Below, piece by piece: positions 15,608 to 23,602 of a stretch of 64,000 nt of DNA. This DNA comes from Arthrobacter sp. 18067 (GTDB lineage Bacteria > Actinomycetota > Actinomycetes > Actinomycetales > Micrococcaceae): positions 62,001-126,000 of the forward strand of contig NZ_CACSJJ010000004.1 of NCBI RefSeq assembly GCF_902706295.1, written 5' to 3'. The notes beneath the pieces are model-generated. The model made no database searches. It was not told where the DNA came from and saw only the letters and a list, made by a program, of their open reading frames with translations. Within the stretch, counting starts at the first letter, position 1. Every line of letters starts with the position of its first letter. The translations under genes and the position numbers were made by a program.

Positions 15608-16537
15608 ATTCGCCGCGAGGCCTTCTATGTCGCGCGGGGTTGTGCGGCAGCAGCCACCTATGAGACGGGCTCCCCGATCCTGCCAAACAGCTGCGTTGGC
15701 GGCCAAGGTTCCGGTGCCGCCCACGCCGGCAGAGGGGCCCCAGGTTTTGGTCACGGCATCGTAGGTCTCGCCGGAATTCGGGTAGGCGACAAGCGGCGAA
15801 TCAGTGGCGTTCTGCAGCGTGCTCAGCGCCCGGGTCACCAGTTCCAGCGGCACACAGTTAACCCCGACGGCGGCCACGCGCGGTTCCGCGCGGAGCAGCT
15901 CAGCCACTTGTACAAGGGGCGTTCCGTCGCTGATGTGTCCGCTGTCCCGCAGCGTAAACGTGAACCAGGATTCGACGTCGAACTCCGCCACGAGCGCCAA
16001 CAGCGCCTCTGCTTCGGCGTACGACGGCAACGTCTCGCACGCCAGGAAATCGGCGCCGGCGTCCACCAACGCAGCAATACGGGGACGGTGGAAATCCTGG
16101 AATTCCGCGGCAGAAAGCGTGTAATCACCCCGGTACTCCGAGCCGTCCGCAAGGTATGCACCGTACGGGCCAACGGATCCGGCAACCAGCAAGGTCCCGC
16201 TCGCGGATCCGTCCGCCAAAGCTTCCCGCCGGGCTTCGTCGGCCAGTCGGACGCTCAACGCCACAAGTTCCAGCGATTCCTCGGAGCCAAGCCCTCGACG
16301 CGCAAACCCCTGCGGAGTCGCCTGGTAACTGGCCGTGATCGCTACGGAGGCGCCGGCGTCGAAATAGTCGCGGTGGACCTGCTTGATCAGGTGCGGTTGC
16401 TCCAACAGCACCTTGGCCGACCACACCGGATCCTCGAGGTCGCAGCCGTGCGCTTCCAATTCCGTGGCCAAGGCACCGTCCAGGACCAAGTCCGTGCCGG
16501 CGTCCAGGAGCGTGCTGAGGGCGGTGTTCTGTGCCAT
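15584..16537 (-). CDS. mmuM: Homocysteine S-methyltransferase
   Basis: Transfers a methyl group from S-methylmethionine (or SAM) to homocysteine, giving methionine. The 317-residue product has the beta-barrel methyltransferase pattern: LVLDGALATELEAHG at the N-terminus, ASYQATPQGFARRG, the first zinc ligand in VGVNCVPLE, and the Cys pair in RLIGGCCRTTPRDI. The ATG at 16537 was chosen because GGAAGG sits four bases upstream and homology starts there; 20 more in-frame codons would extend into the terminator of the cys operon. The gene sits between the cysN terminator and the transporter promoter, so it is probably a single-gene unit within the sulfur block. Confidence 0.9.
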   Translation of the reverse strand: MAQNTALSTLLDAGTDLVLDGALATELEAHGCDLEDPVWSAKVLLEQPHLIKQVHRDYFDAGASVAITASYQATPQGFARRGLGSEESLELVALSVRLADEARREALADGSASGTLLVAGSVGPYGAYLADGSEYRGDYTLSAAEFQDFHRPRIAALVDAGADFLACETLPSYAEAEALLALVAEFDVESWFTFTLRDSGHISDGTPLVQVAELLRAEPRVAAVGVNCVPLELVTRALSTLQNATDSPLVAYPNSGETYDAVTKTWGPSAGVGGTGTLAANAAVWQDRGARLIGGCCRTTPRDIEGLAANMTSGDPA

Positions 16538-16552
16538 GCGACCTTCCAAAAT

Positions 16553-16627
16553 TCCAAAAAAGAAAACCGCAGCCTGTTCGAAATTCCCGCCGTACAACGT
16601 GAGGAGTCGCGAACAAGCTGCGGTTTT
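16553..16627 (-). terminator. Rho-independent-type terminator after the sirA-cysHDN operon
   Basis: On the minus strand the arm 16617-16627 pairs with 16563-16573 (AAAACCGCAGC), and after one mismatch six more pairs form (TGTTCG/CGAACA). A loop of about 29 nt is enclosed. The descending arm is followed by CTTTTTTGG. It ends the operon 17 bp after the cysN stop and just before mmuM. Confidence 0.7.
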
Positions 16628-16643
16628 GTGACTACGTGTGACC

Positions 16644-18047
16644 CTAGATGACGTAACGTTCGTCTTCGTGGTCGCCCGGGTGGTCCTTCACCAAACCGGC
16701 GGCAAGGGTATTGCCGTCGATGGGGTCGATCACCAGGAAAGCGCCGGTGCGGCGGTGGTGCAGGTAGTTCTCCAGCGGCAACGGAGCGGACAGGCGCAGC
16801 TGTGCGTGTCCGATGTCGTTGAGCTCCAGGTTGGACGCAGGCTCAACGTTGAACGTGGCCAGGTCCAGCTTGCCGGTGACGTTGCGGACCAGTGCCTGGA
16901 CCGTGCGTGTACCGTGCTTCACCAGGACCTTCTGGCCTTCACGCAAAGGCTTCGGTGAGAGCCACGCCAGCGACGCGTACAGGTCAGCGGTGCTTTCCCG
17001 GACGGTGCCGGCAGCAGCGATGGTGTCGCCGCGGGCGATGTCGATCTCGTCAGCCAAACGGACAGCCACGGATTGAGGAGCAGCCGCTTCGTCCAACGAT
17101 TGGCCGGCAAAGTCGATGCCAACCACCGTGGTGGTGCGAGGTTCGTGGCCTGGGCTGATGACGGAAACTTCGTCGCCAACCTTTACGGAGCCCTCGGTGA
17201 TCTGGCCTGCGTAGGCGCGGTAATCGCGGTACGCCTCCACATCGAGCCCGGCAGCCACAGCGTCAGGAGCCAGGGCGCCCTGCGGCCTGATGACCAGCTG
17301 GACCGGGAAGCGGAAGCTCTCCAGTTCGGCCTCAAGCTCGTCCGCTGCGGGGAGGGTTTCGAGGACCTCCAGCAACGCCGGACCGGTGTACCAAGGGGTG
17401 CGCTCGGAGCGGTCCACCACGTTGTCGCCATCAAGGGCTGAAACAGGAACCACGAGCAGATCAGCCACGCCGTCGGAACCAAGTCCGAGCTCGCGGGCAA
17501 CCTTCTGCACATCAGTCTCGATGTCGCGGAACACCTGCTCGCTGAAGTCCACCAGGTCGATCTTGTTCACGGCCACAATCACGTGCGCAACGCGCAGCAG
17601 CTGCAGCACGGACAGGTGCCGGCGGGTCTGCTCGAGGACACCCTTGCGGGCGTCAATGAGCACGACGACGGCATCCGCAGTGGACGCTCCGGTCACCGTG
17701 TTCTTGGTGTACTGAACGTGGCCGGGGCAGTCCGCCAGGATGAAGCTGCGGCGGTCCGTTGCGAAATAGCGGTAGGCGACATCGATGGTGATGCCCTGCT
17801 CGCGCTCGGCACGCAGGCCGTCGGTCAGGAGGGCGAGGTCGATCCCGCCCTTTTCGCCGCCAAAGCCGCGATCCGCAGAGGTGCGGGCAACGGCGTCGAG
17901 CGTGTCAGCAAGAATCGCCTTGGAATCGTGAAGGAGGCGGCCCACCAAAGTGGACTTGCCGTCGTCCACCGATCCGGCAGTAGCGAAACGGAACAGGGTT
18001 GTGGGCAGGGCTGTTTCCAGCCCGGCAGCCAGTGTCTCGGTGCTCAT
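16644..18047 (-). CDS. cysN: Sulfate adenylyltransferase subunit 1 (GTPase)
   Basis: Regulatory GTPase subunit of ATP sulfurylase, which activates sulfate to APS with CysD. The 467 residues show an EF-Tu-like G domain: P-loop GSVDDGKST, the switch region REQGITIDVAYRYF, DCPGHVQYTKN, and NKIDLVDF. Two beta-barrel domains follow. No APS kinase (CysC) domain is fused at the C-terminus, in keeping with a route that reduces APS directly through CysH. The ATG abuts the cysD stop (TAAATG), so translation is coupled. It is the last gene of the operon before a strong terminator. Confidence 0.95.
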   Translation of the reverse strand: MSTETLAAGLETALPTTLFRFATAGSVDDGKSTLVGRLLHDSKAILADTLDAVARTSADRGFGGEKGGIDLALLTDGLRAEREQGITIDVAYRYFATDRRSFILADCPGHVQYTKNTVTGASTADAVVVLIDARKGVLEQTRRHLSVLQLLRVAHVIVAVNKIDLVDFSEQVFRDIETDVQKVARELGLGSDGVADLLVVPVSALDGDNVVDRSERTPWYTGPALLEVLETLPAADELEAELESFRFPVQLVIRPQGALAPDAVAAGLDVEAYRDYRAYAGQITEGSVKVGDEVSVISPGHEPRTTTVVGIDFAGQSLDEAAAPQSVAVRLADEIDIARGDTIAAAGTVRESTADLYASLAWLSPKPLREGQKVLVKHGTRTVQALVRNVTGKLDLATFNVEPASNLELNDIGHAQLRLSAPLPLENYLHHRRTGAFLVIDPIDGNTLAAGLVKDHPGDHEDERYVI

Positions 18048-19007
18048 TTAGAAGTAGCCGTCCTTCTTGCGGTCTTCCATGGCTGCCTCGGAGATGCGGT
18101 CATCTGCTCGGGTGGCGCCACGTTCGGTCAGGGTGGAGGCAGCGACTTCAACAACGACGTCGGCCACAGTGCGTGCGTCGGACTCAACGGCACCGGTGCA
18201 GGACATATCTCCCACCGTGCGGTACCGGACCAGCTTGGTGATGACGTCCTCGTGCGGCAACGGCTGGGAAACCTCGCCCACCGCGCGCCACATGCCGTCG
18301 CGGGCGAAAACTTCGCGCTCGTGGGCGTAGTAGAGGCCGGGGAGCTCAATGTTCTCGCGCTCGATGTAGCGCCAGATGTCCAGCTCGGTCCAGTTGCTGA
18401 TGGGGAACGCACGGACGTGCTGGCCCACCGTGTGGCGGCCGTTGTACAGGTTCCACAGTTCGGGACGCTGGTTGCGCGGGTCCCACTGGCCGAATTCGTC
18501 GCGGAGGCTCAGGATGCGCTCCTTGGCGCGGGCCTTGTCCTCGTCACGGCGGCCGCCGCCGAACACGGCGTCGAACTTGTTGCGCTGGATCGCATCCAAC
18601 AGCGGAACGGTCTGCAATGGGTTGCGGGTGCCATCAGCACGCTCTGCCAATTCGCCGCGGTCGATGAACTCCTGGACGGAGCCGACAACCAGCTTCAGGC
18701 CCAGGCGCTCAACCGTGCGGTCGCGGAAGTCGATGACCTCCGGGAAGTTGTGGCCGGTGTCCACGTGCAGGACGGGGAACGGAACCTTGCCCGGCCAGAA
18801 CGCCTTGGTGGCCAGGTGGAGCATGACCACGGAGTCCTTGCCGCCGGAGAACAGCAACGCGGGCTTCTCGAACTCGGCAACAACCTCACGGATGATATGA
18901 ATCGCTTCGGACTCGAGGGTGTCCAGGCTGGAGAGACGCTCCGCTGAAGGGGCGTCGACTGCCGCTGCAACTTCCACCGTGGACTCCTCTGTTGTGTACG
19001 TGCTCAT
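18048..19007 (-). CDS. cysD: Sulfate adenylyltransferase subunit 2
   Basis: Catalytic subunit of ATP sulfurylase, making APS from ATP and sulfate. The 319-residue protein has the PP-loop LLFSGGKDSVVMLHLA, VLHVDTGHNFPEV, FGGGRRDEDKARAKERI, and the C-terminal MEDRKKDGYF typical of CysD. ATG 19007 was chosen because it overlaps the cysH stop as ATGA, a standard sign of translational coupling; an ATG 15 bp upstream lacks this. An N-terminal Glu/Ala-rich extension of about 25 residues precedes the conserved core. Confidence 0.95.
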   Translation of the reverse strand: MSTYTTEESTVEVAAAVDAPSAERLSSLDTLESEAIHIIREVVAEFEKPALLFSGGKDSVVMLHLATKAFWPGKVPFPVLHVDTGHNFPEVIDFRDRTVERLGLKLVVGSVQEFIDRGELAERADGTRNPLQTVPLLDAIQRNKFDAVFGGGRRDEDKARAKERILSLRDEFGQWDPRNQRPELWNLYNGRHTVGQHVRAFPISNWTELDIWRYIERENIELPGLYYAHEREVFARDGMWRAVGEVSQPLPHEDVITKLVRYRTVGDMSCTGAVESDARTVADVVVEVAASTLTERGATRADDRISEAAMEDRKKDGYF

Positions 19008-19756
19008 GTGTGTAGTCCGCATTCTGTCTTGTCGGATCCTGCCCAGCGGCCGGCTCGGGGGTCTTCACCCGGGGCCACTTTGCGGGTGCAGGGCTGGCAG
19101 CCGATGGACGGGTAGCCCTGGCTCAGGAGGGGGTTGACGGGAAGGATGTTGTCCTCGGAGTACTCGATCAGCTGATCGAAGGTCCAGTCCACCATCGGGT
19201 TCACCTTGACCAGGCCGAAACCCTCATCCCAGGTGATCACCGGCGTCTTGGTGCGGGTGGGTCCCTCGTCGCGTCGGACCCCGGTGAACCACACCTCGTA
19301 GCCGGATAGCGAGCGGCGCAATGGCTGGACCTTACGCAGCGCGCAGCACTGGGCGGGGTCGCGGGCGAAAAGGTCCTTGCCCAGGAGGCGGTCCTGCTGT
19401 TCCACCGTGTTCTCCGGAAGGACGTCCACCACGTTGACGCGCAGATTCGCTGCGACTTCGTCGCGGGTCTCGTACGTTTCCTTGAAGTGGTAGCCGGTCT
19501 CCAGGAACAAGACGTCGACGCCGGGAAGCTGGTCAGCGACCAAGGCCGGCAGGACGGCGTCGGCCATGGAGCAGGCCACCGTCACTGTGGGCAGTTCGAA
19601 GTTGCGGGCCACCCAGGCGATGACGTCCCGGGCAGGGGCGTTCCAGCCGAGCTCAGCGGCTCCGGCTTCAGCCAGTGCCTTGAGCTCTTCGTGGGAACGC
19701 AGTGCCGGTCGGGCTGCCGCACTTGCGAGGTTGGTGATGGTCCCGGGATCTGTCAT
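19004..19756 (-). CDS. cysH: Phosphoadenylyl/adenylyl-sulfate reductase (APS-type, Fe-S)
   Basis: Reduces activated sulfate to sulfite. Of the 250 residues, the PAPS-reductase fold shows VTVACSMADAVLPALV, VLFLETGYHFKETYETRD, and FTGVRRDEGPTR. The Cys-Cys pair in DPAQCCALRKVQPL and the second pair in SIGCQPCTRK are the four ligands of a [4Fe-4S] cluster, which marks the APS-using branch of the family. This agrees with the lack of any APS kinase gene nearby. GGAG is correctly spaced before ATG 19756, and the start overlaps the sirA stop as ATGA. Confidence 0.94.
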   Translation of the reverse strand: MTDPGTITNLASAAARPALRSHEELKALAEAGAAELGWNAPARDVIAWVARNFELPTVTVACSMADAVLPALVADQLPGVDVLFLETGYHFKETYETRDEVAANLRVNVVDVLPENTVEQQDRLLGKDLFARDPAQCCALRKVQPLRRSLSGYEVWFTGVRRDEGPTRTKTPVITWDEGFGLVKVNPMVDWTFDQLIEYSEDNILPVNPLLSQGYPSIGCQPCTRKVAPGEDPRAGRWAGSDKTECGLHT

Positions 19757-21495
19757 TGGAGATCTCCTTCGTCTGCGGAGTGTGCCCACTCAGCGAAGGT
19801 CTGGCCCTCGGCGCCTACGGCGACGAACTTACGGACCACGCGCTCCACGTAATCGGGCAGGTCTTCCACCGTGACCTTCAGGCCGCGGACGGTACGTCCC
19901 AAACCGGCTTCCTCACGCTCGTTGTTAGCCAGCCCGCCACCGAGGTGGACCTGGAAACCCGGGGTGGGGTCGCCGTCGGGCGTTGGCAGCATCATGCCCT
20001 TCAGGCCGATATCGGCCGTCTGGATACGTGCGCAGGAGTTCGGGCAACCATTGATGTGGAGGGACAGTGCCGACGGCAGCTGCTTGGTCTCCACGAGGTC
20101 GGCCAGGCGGCTTTCCAGTTCGGCGATGGCCGTTGCCGCGGTGACCTTGGTTTCCACAATGGCCAGCTTGCAGAACTCGATGCCGGTGCAGGCAATGGTG
20201 CCGCGGCGGAACACGGAAGGACGTGCGGAGAGGCCCAAGGTGTCCAGTTCGGCGATGAGCGGCTCAACCTGTTCCTTGGCAACGTCAAGGATGACCAGCT
20301 TCTGGTGCGGAGTAGTGCGGAGGCGGTAGCTGCCGTGCTTCTCCAGCGTGTCAGCCAGCGTGACCAGCGCTTCGCCGGACGTGCGGCCCACAGTCGGGGT
20401 CACACCGATGAAGAACTTGCCGTCCTTCTGCTCATGAACACCGATGTGGTCTCCGGGAGCCGTGGGCTTCGGAGCGGCGGGGCCGTCCGGAAGCTTGAAG
20501 CCCAGGTATTCGTCCTCGAGGATCTGGCGGAACTTGGCCGGACCCCAGTCGTTCATGAGGAACTTCAGGCGGGCCTTGGTGCGCATGCGGCGGTAGCCGT
20601 AATCGCGGAAGATGCTGGTGACGCCGAGCCATACTTCAGCGGCAACGTCAGCCGAGACGAAAACGCCGAGGCGTTCGGCCAGGCGGGGGTTGGTGGACAG
20701 GCCGCCGCCAACCCAGAGGTCGTAGCCGGCACCGAGCTCGGGGTGGACCACGCCAACCAGGGCGAAGTCGTTGATCTCGTGCACCACGTCCTGGGACGGG
20801 TGGCCGGTGATGGCGGTCTTGTATTTGCGGGGCAGGTTGGCCAGTTCCGGGTCACCGATGAAACGCTCGGCGAGCTCGTGGATAAGCGGCGTCGGATCAA
20901 TGATCTCGTCCTTGGCAATGCCCGCAACCGGGGAACCGAGGATGACGCGCGGAACGTCGCCGCAGGCCTCTGTGGTGGACAGGCCGATGGACTCGAGGCG
21001 ACGCCAGATTTCCGGCACGTCCTCAACGCGGATCCAGTGCAGCTGGATGTTCTGGCGGTCCGTGAGGTCGGCCGAGCCGCGGGCGAAGTCCACGGAGATC
21101 TGCCCGATGACGCGCAGCTGCTCAGTGGTGAGCGCACCGCCGTCGATTCGCACGCGCAGCATGAAGTACTTGTCTTCGAGCTCGTGCGGTTCGAGCGTTG
21201 CCGTCTTGCCGCCGTCGATCCCGGGCTTGCGCTGGGTGTAGAGACCCCACCAGCGGAAGCGGCCGTGAAGGTCCGTGCCGTCGATCGAGTCGAAGCCCTC
21301 TTTTGAGTAGACAGACTCAATGCGCTCACGGACGTTCAGTCCGTTGTCTTCCTGTTTCCAGGTCTCGTTGGCGTTGAGCGGCGCAGTGCCATCAACCTTC
21401 CACTGGCCGTGGGGCTTGGCGGCAGGGCGGGTGCGTGCTGGGCGCGAGGGGACTGCGGTGTCCGCGGACGCACCGGCTACAGCTGTATCTGTCAT
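19753..21495 (-). CDS. sir: Assimilatory ferredoxin-sulfite reductase (siroheme, [4Fe-4S])
   Basis: Six-electron reduction of sulfite to sulfide. The 580-residue monomer has two pseudo-symmetric halves; GRFRWWGLYTQRKPG and LTDRQNIQLHWIRVEDVP lie in the first. The cluster/siroheme cysteines are in IACTGIEFCKLAIVETK and HINGCPNSCARIQTADIGL. The sequence resembles actinobacterial SirA and nitrite reductases, and the Fe-S/siroheme motif alone does not separate the two. The cysHDN context supports sulfite. ATG 21495 has no ribosome-binding site, but TACAGT lies six bases upstream, so the mRNA is predicted to be leaderless. A TTG at 21531 would put 12 codons over the promoter. Electrons probably come from ferredoxin reduced by FprA. 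Confidence 0.92.
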   Translation of the reverse strand: MTDTAVAGASADTAVPSRPARTRPAAKPHGQWKVDGTAPLNANETWKQEDNGLNVRERIESVYSKEGFDSIDGTDLHGRFRWWGLYTQRKPGIDGGKTATLEPHELEDKYFMLRVRIDGGALTTEQLRVIGQISVDFARGSADLTDRQNIQLHWIRVEDVPEIWRRLESIGLSTTEACGDVPRVILGSPVAGIAKDEIIDPTPLIHELAERFIGDPELANLPRKYKTAITGHPSQDVVHEINDFALVGVVHPELGAGYDLWVGGGLSTNPRLAERLGVFVSADVAAEVWLGVTSIFRDYGYRRMRTKARLKFLMNDWGPAKFRQILEDEYLGFKLPDGPAAPKPTAPGDHIGVHEQKDGKFFIGVTPTVGRTSGEALVTLADTLEKHGSYRLRTTPHQKLVILDVAKEQVEPLIAELDTLGLSARPSVFRRGTIACTGIEFCKLAIVETKVTAATAIAELESRLADLVETKQLPSALSLHINGCPNSCARIQTADIGLKGMMLPTPDGDPTPGFQVHLGGGLANNEREEAGLGRTVRGLKVTVEDLPDYVERVVRKFVAVGAEGQTFAEWAHSADEGDLQ

Positions 21496-21501
21496 ATCTC
21501 G

Positions 21502-21531
21502 ACTGTAGGTCTGGCCAGTTTTCGCCAGCAA
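21502..21531 (-). promoter_or_regulatory. Leaderless promoter of the sir-cysHDN operon
   Basis: Minus-strand -35 TTGCTG (21526-21531), 18-nt spacer, -10 TACAGT (21502-21507), then six bases to the sir ATG. The -35 box is poor, as expected of an activator-dependent promoter. Confidence 0.6.
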
Positions 21532-21533
21532 AG

Positions 21534-21573
21534 GTCCGGAAACGCTAAGTCACCTAGGGAAACATTTCGTCAC
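21534..21573 (-). promoter_or_regulatory. Four-decamer operator upstream of sir
   Basis: The clearest of three copies. On the plus strand it reads GAAAC-n5-GTCAC-n5-GAAAC-n5-GTCAC with strict 10-bp periodicity, beginning 2 bp from the -35 box. The innermost element is also part of a 13-bp inverted repeat, AAGGTCCGGAAAC (21531-21543) with GTTTCCGGACCTT (21579-21591), which occurs only here. Confidence 0.65.
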
Positions 21574-21649
21574 GAAGGGTTTCCGGACCTTGTTCAACTA
21601 CGCCACTTATGCAGGTTCCCGCCGGGATTAGCCACCCCTTGCTTGCGCG

Positions 21650-22357
21650 TCAGGAAGCGTTGCCAACCACGGCGTCGTAGCGTTCCAGGGCGATCTCAGC
21701 GAGCACCCGCGACGGCAGCAGCGGTGCCGTAACAATGTCTGCGCCGGCCTTGGCCAGCTGGTCGTGGAAGTAGCCGGTGGCCAACAGGTACGAGGAGATA
21801 AAGACCCGGCCCGCTGCCCCACCGTCGGAGGCGAGTTCCGCACGCAAGGAGGCGACGCCGTCGGGCACTGTCGGCTGCGCACTGGCGCCATAGGCGACCC
21901 GCACTTTGTTCGGCAGCAGTTCGGCGAGCAACCGCGCCTGCTCTTCCGAGTCCACGGAGCCGTCAGGAAGGGAGGATCCAGCGGCAGCCAGCAGCACACC
22001 GTCGTTGTCAGTCAGTCCAGCGGCGCGCAAGTGCGTGGCGAGCAGCTCAGCCAACCGCGCATCGGGGCCAAGCGGCCGGGCCGCCACAACTTCGGGTCGG
22101 CTCTTAATCGCCTTGGGTACGTCCACCTTCACGTGGAAGCCGGTGGAGAGCAAAAGCGGTACGACGACGGCGGCTGTCCCCTCTGGCATGTTTTCCACCA
22201 CACCGGACAATTCGGGTTCCTGCACGTCCACATACGCCTCCAGCACCTGCAGTCCGGGACGGAGGGCTTCGATGTCAGCCATGACCCTGCGGATGGCTGC
22301 CTGGCCTTCGGCGTTGCGGGTTCCGTGGGCGCACGCGATCAAAACGGGGCTGTTCAT
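21650..22357 (-). CDS. Sirohydrochlorin chelatase, SirB/CbiX family
   Basis: Type II chelatase that would insert Fe2+ into sirohydrochlorin, finishing siroheme made by CysG. The 235-residue product starts at ATG 22357 with SPVLIACAHGTRNAEGQAAI, where the His after Ala-Cys-Ala is the metal-binding histidine. VVVPLLLSTGFHVKVDVPKAI carries the second active-site His. A second half-domain repeats the pattern weakly (LLAAAGSSLPDGS). Long open frame upstream of 22357 is antisense to the divergent channel gene and is not used. It sits directly upstream of the sir operon, 154 bp away, and in one direction with it. Cobalt rather than iron cannot be excluded, but no cobalamin genes are near. Confidence 0.85.
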   Translation of the reverse strand: MNSPVLIACAHGTRNAEGQAAIRRVMADIEALRPGLQVLEAYVDVQEPELSGVVENMPEGTAAVVVPLLLSTGFHVKVDVPKAIKSRPEVVAARPLGPDARLAELLATHLRAAGLTDNDGVLLAAAGSSLPDGSVDSEEQARLLAELLPNKVRVAYGASAQPTVPDGVASLRAELASDGGAAGRVFISSYLLATGYFHDQLAKAGADIVTAPLLPSRVLAEIALERYDAVVGNAS

Positions 22358-22420
22358 GGGAGCTAGCGTAACGTTGAGCCAGCATCTGTTGAGAGCCGTA
22401 CCCAGAAAGAACCCGTCCAC

Positions 22421-23092
22421 TTGATTTCCATCGACATCGTCCTTCTCTGGCTTGACCTGGTAGGCGTGTTCTTCTTCGCAGTCTCCGGGTCCCTGCTGGC
22501 CGCCCGCAAACAATTCGACATCGTAGGCTCCGTGCTCCTCGGCTCCATCGTCGCCCTGGGTGGCGGCGTGATCCGCGACATCGTCATCAACGCCGGTCCC
22601 CCGATCGCCTTCACAAACCCTGCGTATCTGGCTCCGCCGCTGCTGGCTGCGATGTTGGTCTACTTCCTGTTCTCCTCGGTCCAGCGCTTCACATCCCTGC
22701 TGACACTGTTCGACGCCGGCGGGCTTGCCCTGTTCTGCATCACGGGGACGTTGAAGGCGTTGGGTGCCGGGATGAACCCGGTGGCCGCCATCCTGTTGGG
22801 TGTCACTACTGCTGTGGGCGGCGGGCTCCTCCGCGACATCACAGCCAATGAAATTCCTACCCTCTTCAACGCCCGCGATCTCTACGCCTTGCCGGCCTTT
22901 GTGGGGGCTGGACTCACTACGCTGTTGTGGCATCTGGGCATCTTCAGCGGCCTCTCTGCCTGCATCGTGGCAGCTGTTGTTTTCGCCTTCCGTGTCATCG
23001 CGTGGCGACGCAGCTGGCACGTGCCGTTGGCCGTGCGAGGATGGCACCGCCCCGGCAGTGGAACAGGCGCAATTTCAGGTGTCCGGGATTAG
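22421..23092 (+). CDS. TRIC/UPF0126 family membrane protein (cation channel-like)
   Basis: A 223-residue integral membrane protein with seven predicted helices and two repeated glycine-rich motifs: GSIVALGGGVIRDIVI in the first half and GVTTAVGGGLLRDITANEIPT in the second. This duplicated GGGxxRD pattern is characteristic of the prokaryotic TRIC group, whose members form K+-permeable trimeric channels. The start is assigned to TTG 22421, because homologues begin at the first helix (VLLWLDLVGVFFFAVSGSLL) and no ATG is available upstream. Divergent from the SirB gene with only 63 bp between starts. Confidence 0.8.
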   Translation: MISIDIVLLWLDLVGVFFFAVSGSLLAARKQFDIVGSVLLGSIVALGGGVIRDIVINAGPPIAFTNPAYLAPPLLAAMLVYFLFSSVQRFTSLLTLFDAGGLALFCITGTLKALGAGMNPVAAILLGVTTAVGGGLLRDITANEIPTLFNARDLYALPAFVGAGLTTLLWHLGIFSGLSACIVAAVVFAFRVIAWRRSWHVPLAVRGWHRPGSGTGAISGVRD

Positions 23093-23105
23093 CTAGGATA
23101 AGAGC

Positions 23106-23528
23106 ATGACTGACATGTTCCTCGAGAAGTTCCGTGCGCTGGTCCCAAAGTATCTCGAGGATGAATGGCAGGAAGAAGACGGCCTCACGCCCGACGAACT
23201 GGACGATGCCCTCGCCGATCACTCCTTCACCATCCCGCTGGTCCTGCGCGAGTTCTACCTGGCAATCGGCGGTTGCGAGGACCTCATGGAGGCCTACCAC
23301 TACTTCTGGGACCCCGAGGAACTCGAGGTCGATGACGAAGGTTTCCTCATGTTCCTCGAAGACGAAGAGGAACAGTTCACCTGGGGCTTCCGCACGGCCG
23401 ATCTCGGCATCCCGGACCCCATCGTCTGGCGCCGCAACAACGCCCGCGGCCAGTGGAAGAGCGAAGAGGGCACCTTCTCCGAGTTCGCGTTCGACATGTT
23501 CGAGTGGGCGTTCAACGACGAAGACTAA
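23106..23528 (+). CDS. Small acidic protein, SUKH/SMI1-KNR4-like
   Basis: A 140-residue very acidic protein without signal peptide or membrane helix. The order of motifs, IPLVLREFYLAIGG, then YHYFWDPEELEV, FLMFLEDEEEQFTWGFR and DPIVWRRNNARGQW, follows the SUKH (SMI1/KNR4) layout, where the fold often serves as an immunity or protein-binding module. No toxin gene is beside it, so an immunity role is not supported by context. It begins 14 bp after the channel gene and ends at a strong terminator, so the two probably share a transcript. Confidence 0.7.
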   Translation: MTDMFLEKFRALVPKYLEDEWQEEDGLTPDELDDALADHSFTIPLVLREFYLAIGGCEDLMEAYHYFWDPEELEVDDEGFLMFLEDEEEQFTWGFRTADLGIPDPIVWRRNNARGQWKSEEGTFSEFAFDMFEWAFNDED

Positions 23529-23539
23529 GTCTCGCTTTC

Positions 23540-23585
23540 AAAACAGCCCCCGCGCGCCATCACTAGGTTGCGAGGGGGCTGTTTT
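23540..23585 (+). terminator. Rho-independent terminator after the SUKH-like gene
   Basis: AAAACAGCCCCC (23540-23551) pairs perfectly with GGGGGCTGTTTT (23574-23585), a 12-bp stem with a 22-nt loop and the T-run at the end of the stem. It begins 11 bp after the stop codon. Confidence 0.85.
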
Positions 23586-23602
23586 GCTGGAACCACGTAC
23601 CG

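Noticed and set aside
16538..16643. Possible SAM riboswitch before mmuM
   Set aside because: The structure present is a simple hairpin with a T-run that ends the cysN transcript; no conserved riboswitch core was seen.
16644..18047. CysN-CysC fusion
   Set aside because: The protein stops at 467 residues, right after the GTPase/barrel part, with no APS kinase P-loop; CysH has the cluster cysteines of the APS-using type.
19756..21306. Long plus-strand open frame of 516 codons
   Set aside because: It mirrors the sulfite reductase gene, whose Fe-S/siroheme motifs are clear on the minus strand.
21502..21591. The 13-bp inverted repeat AAGGTCCGGAAAC / GTTTCCGGACCTT as the main sir operator
   Set aside because: It is absent from the other two co-architected promoters, whereas the decamer array is in all three; it may still be a sir-specific site or a hairpin.
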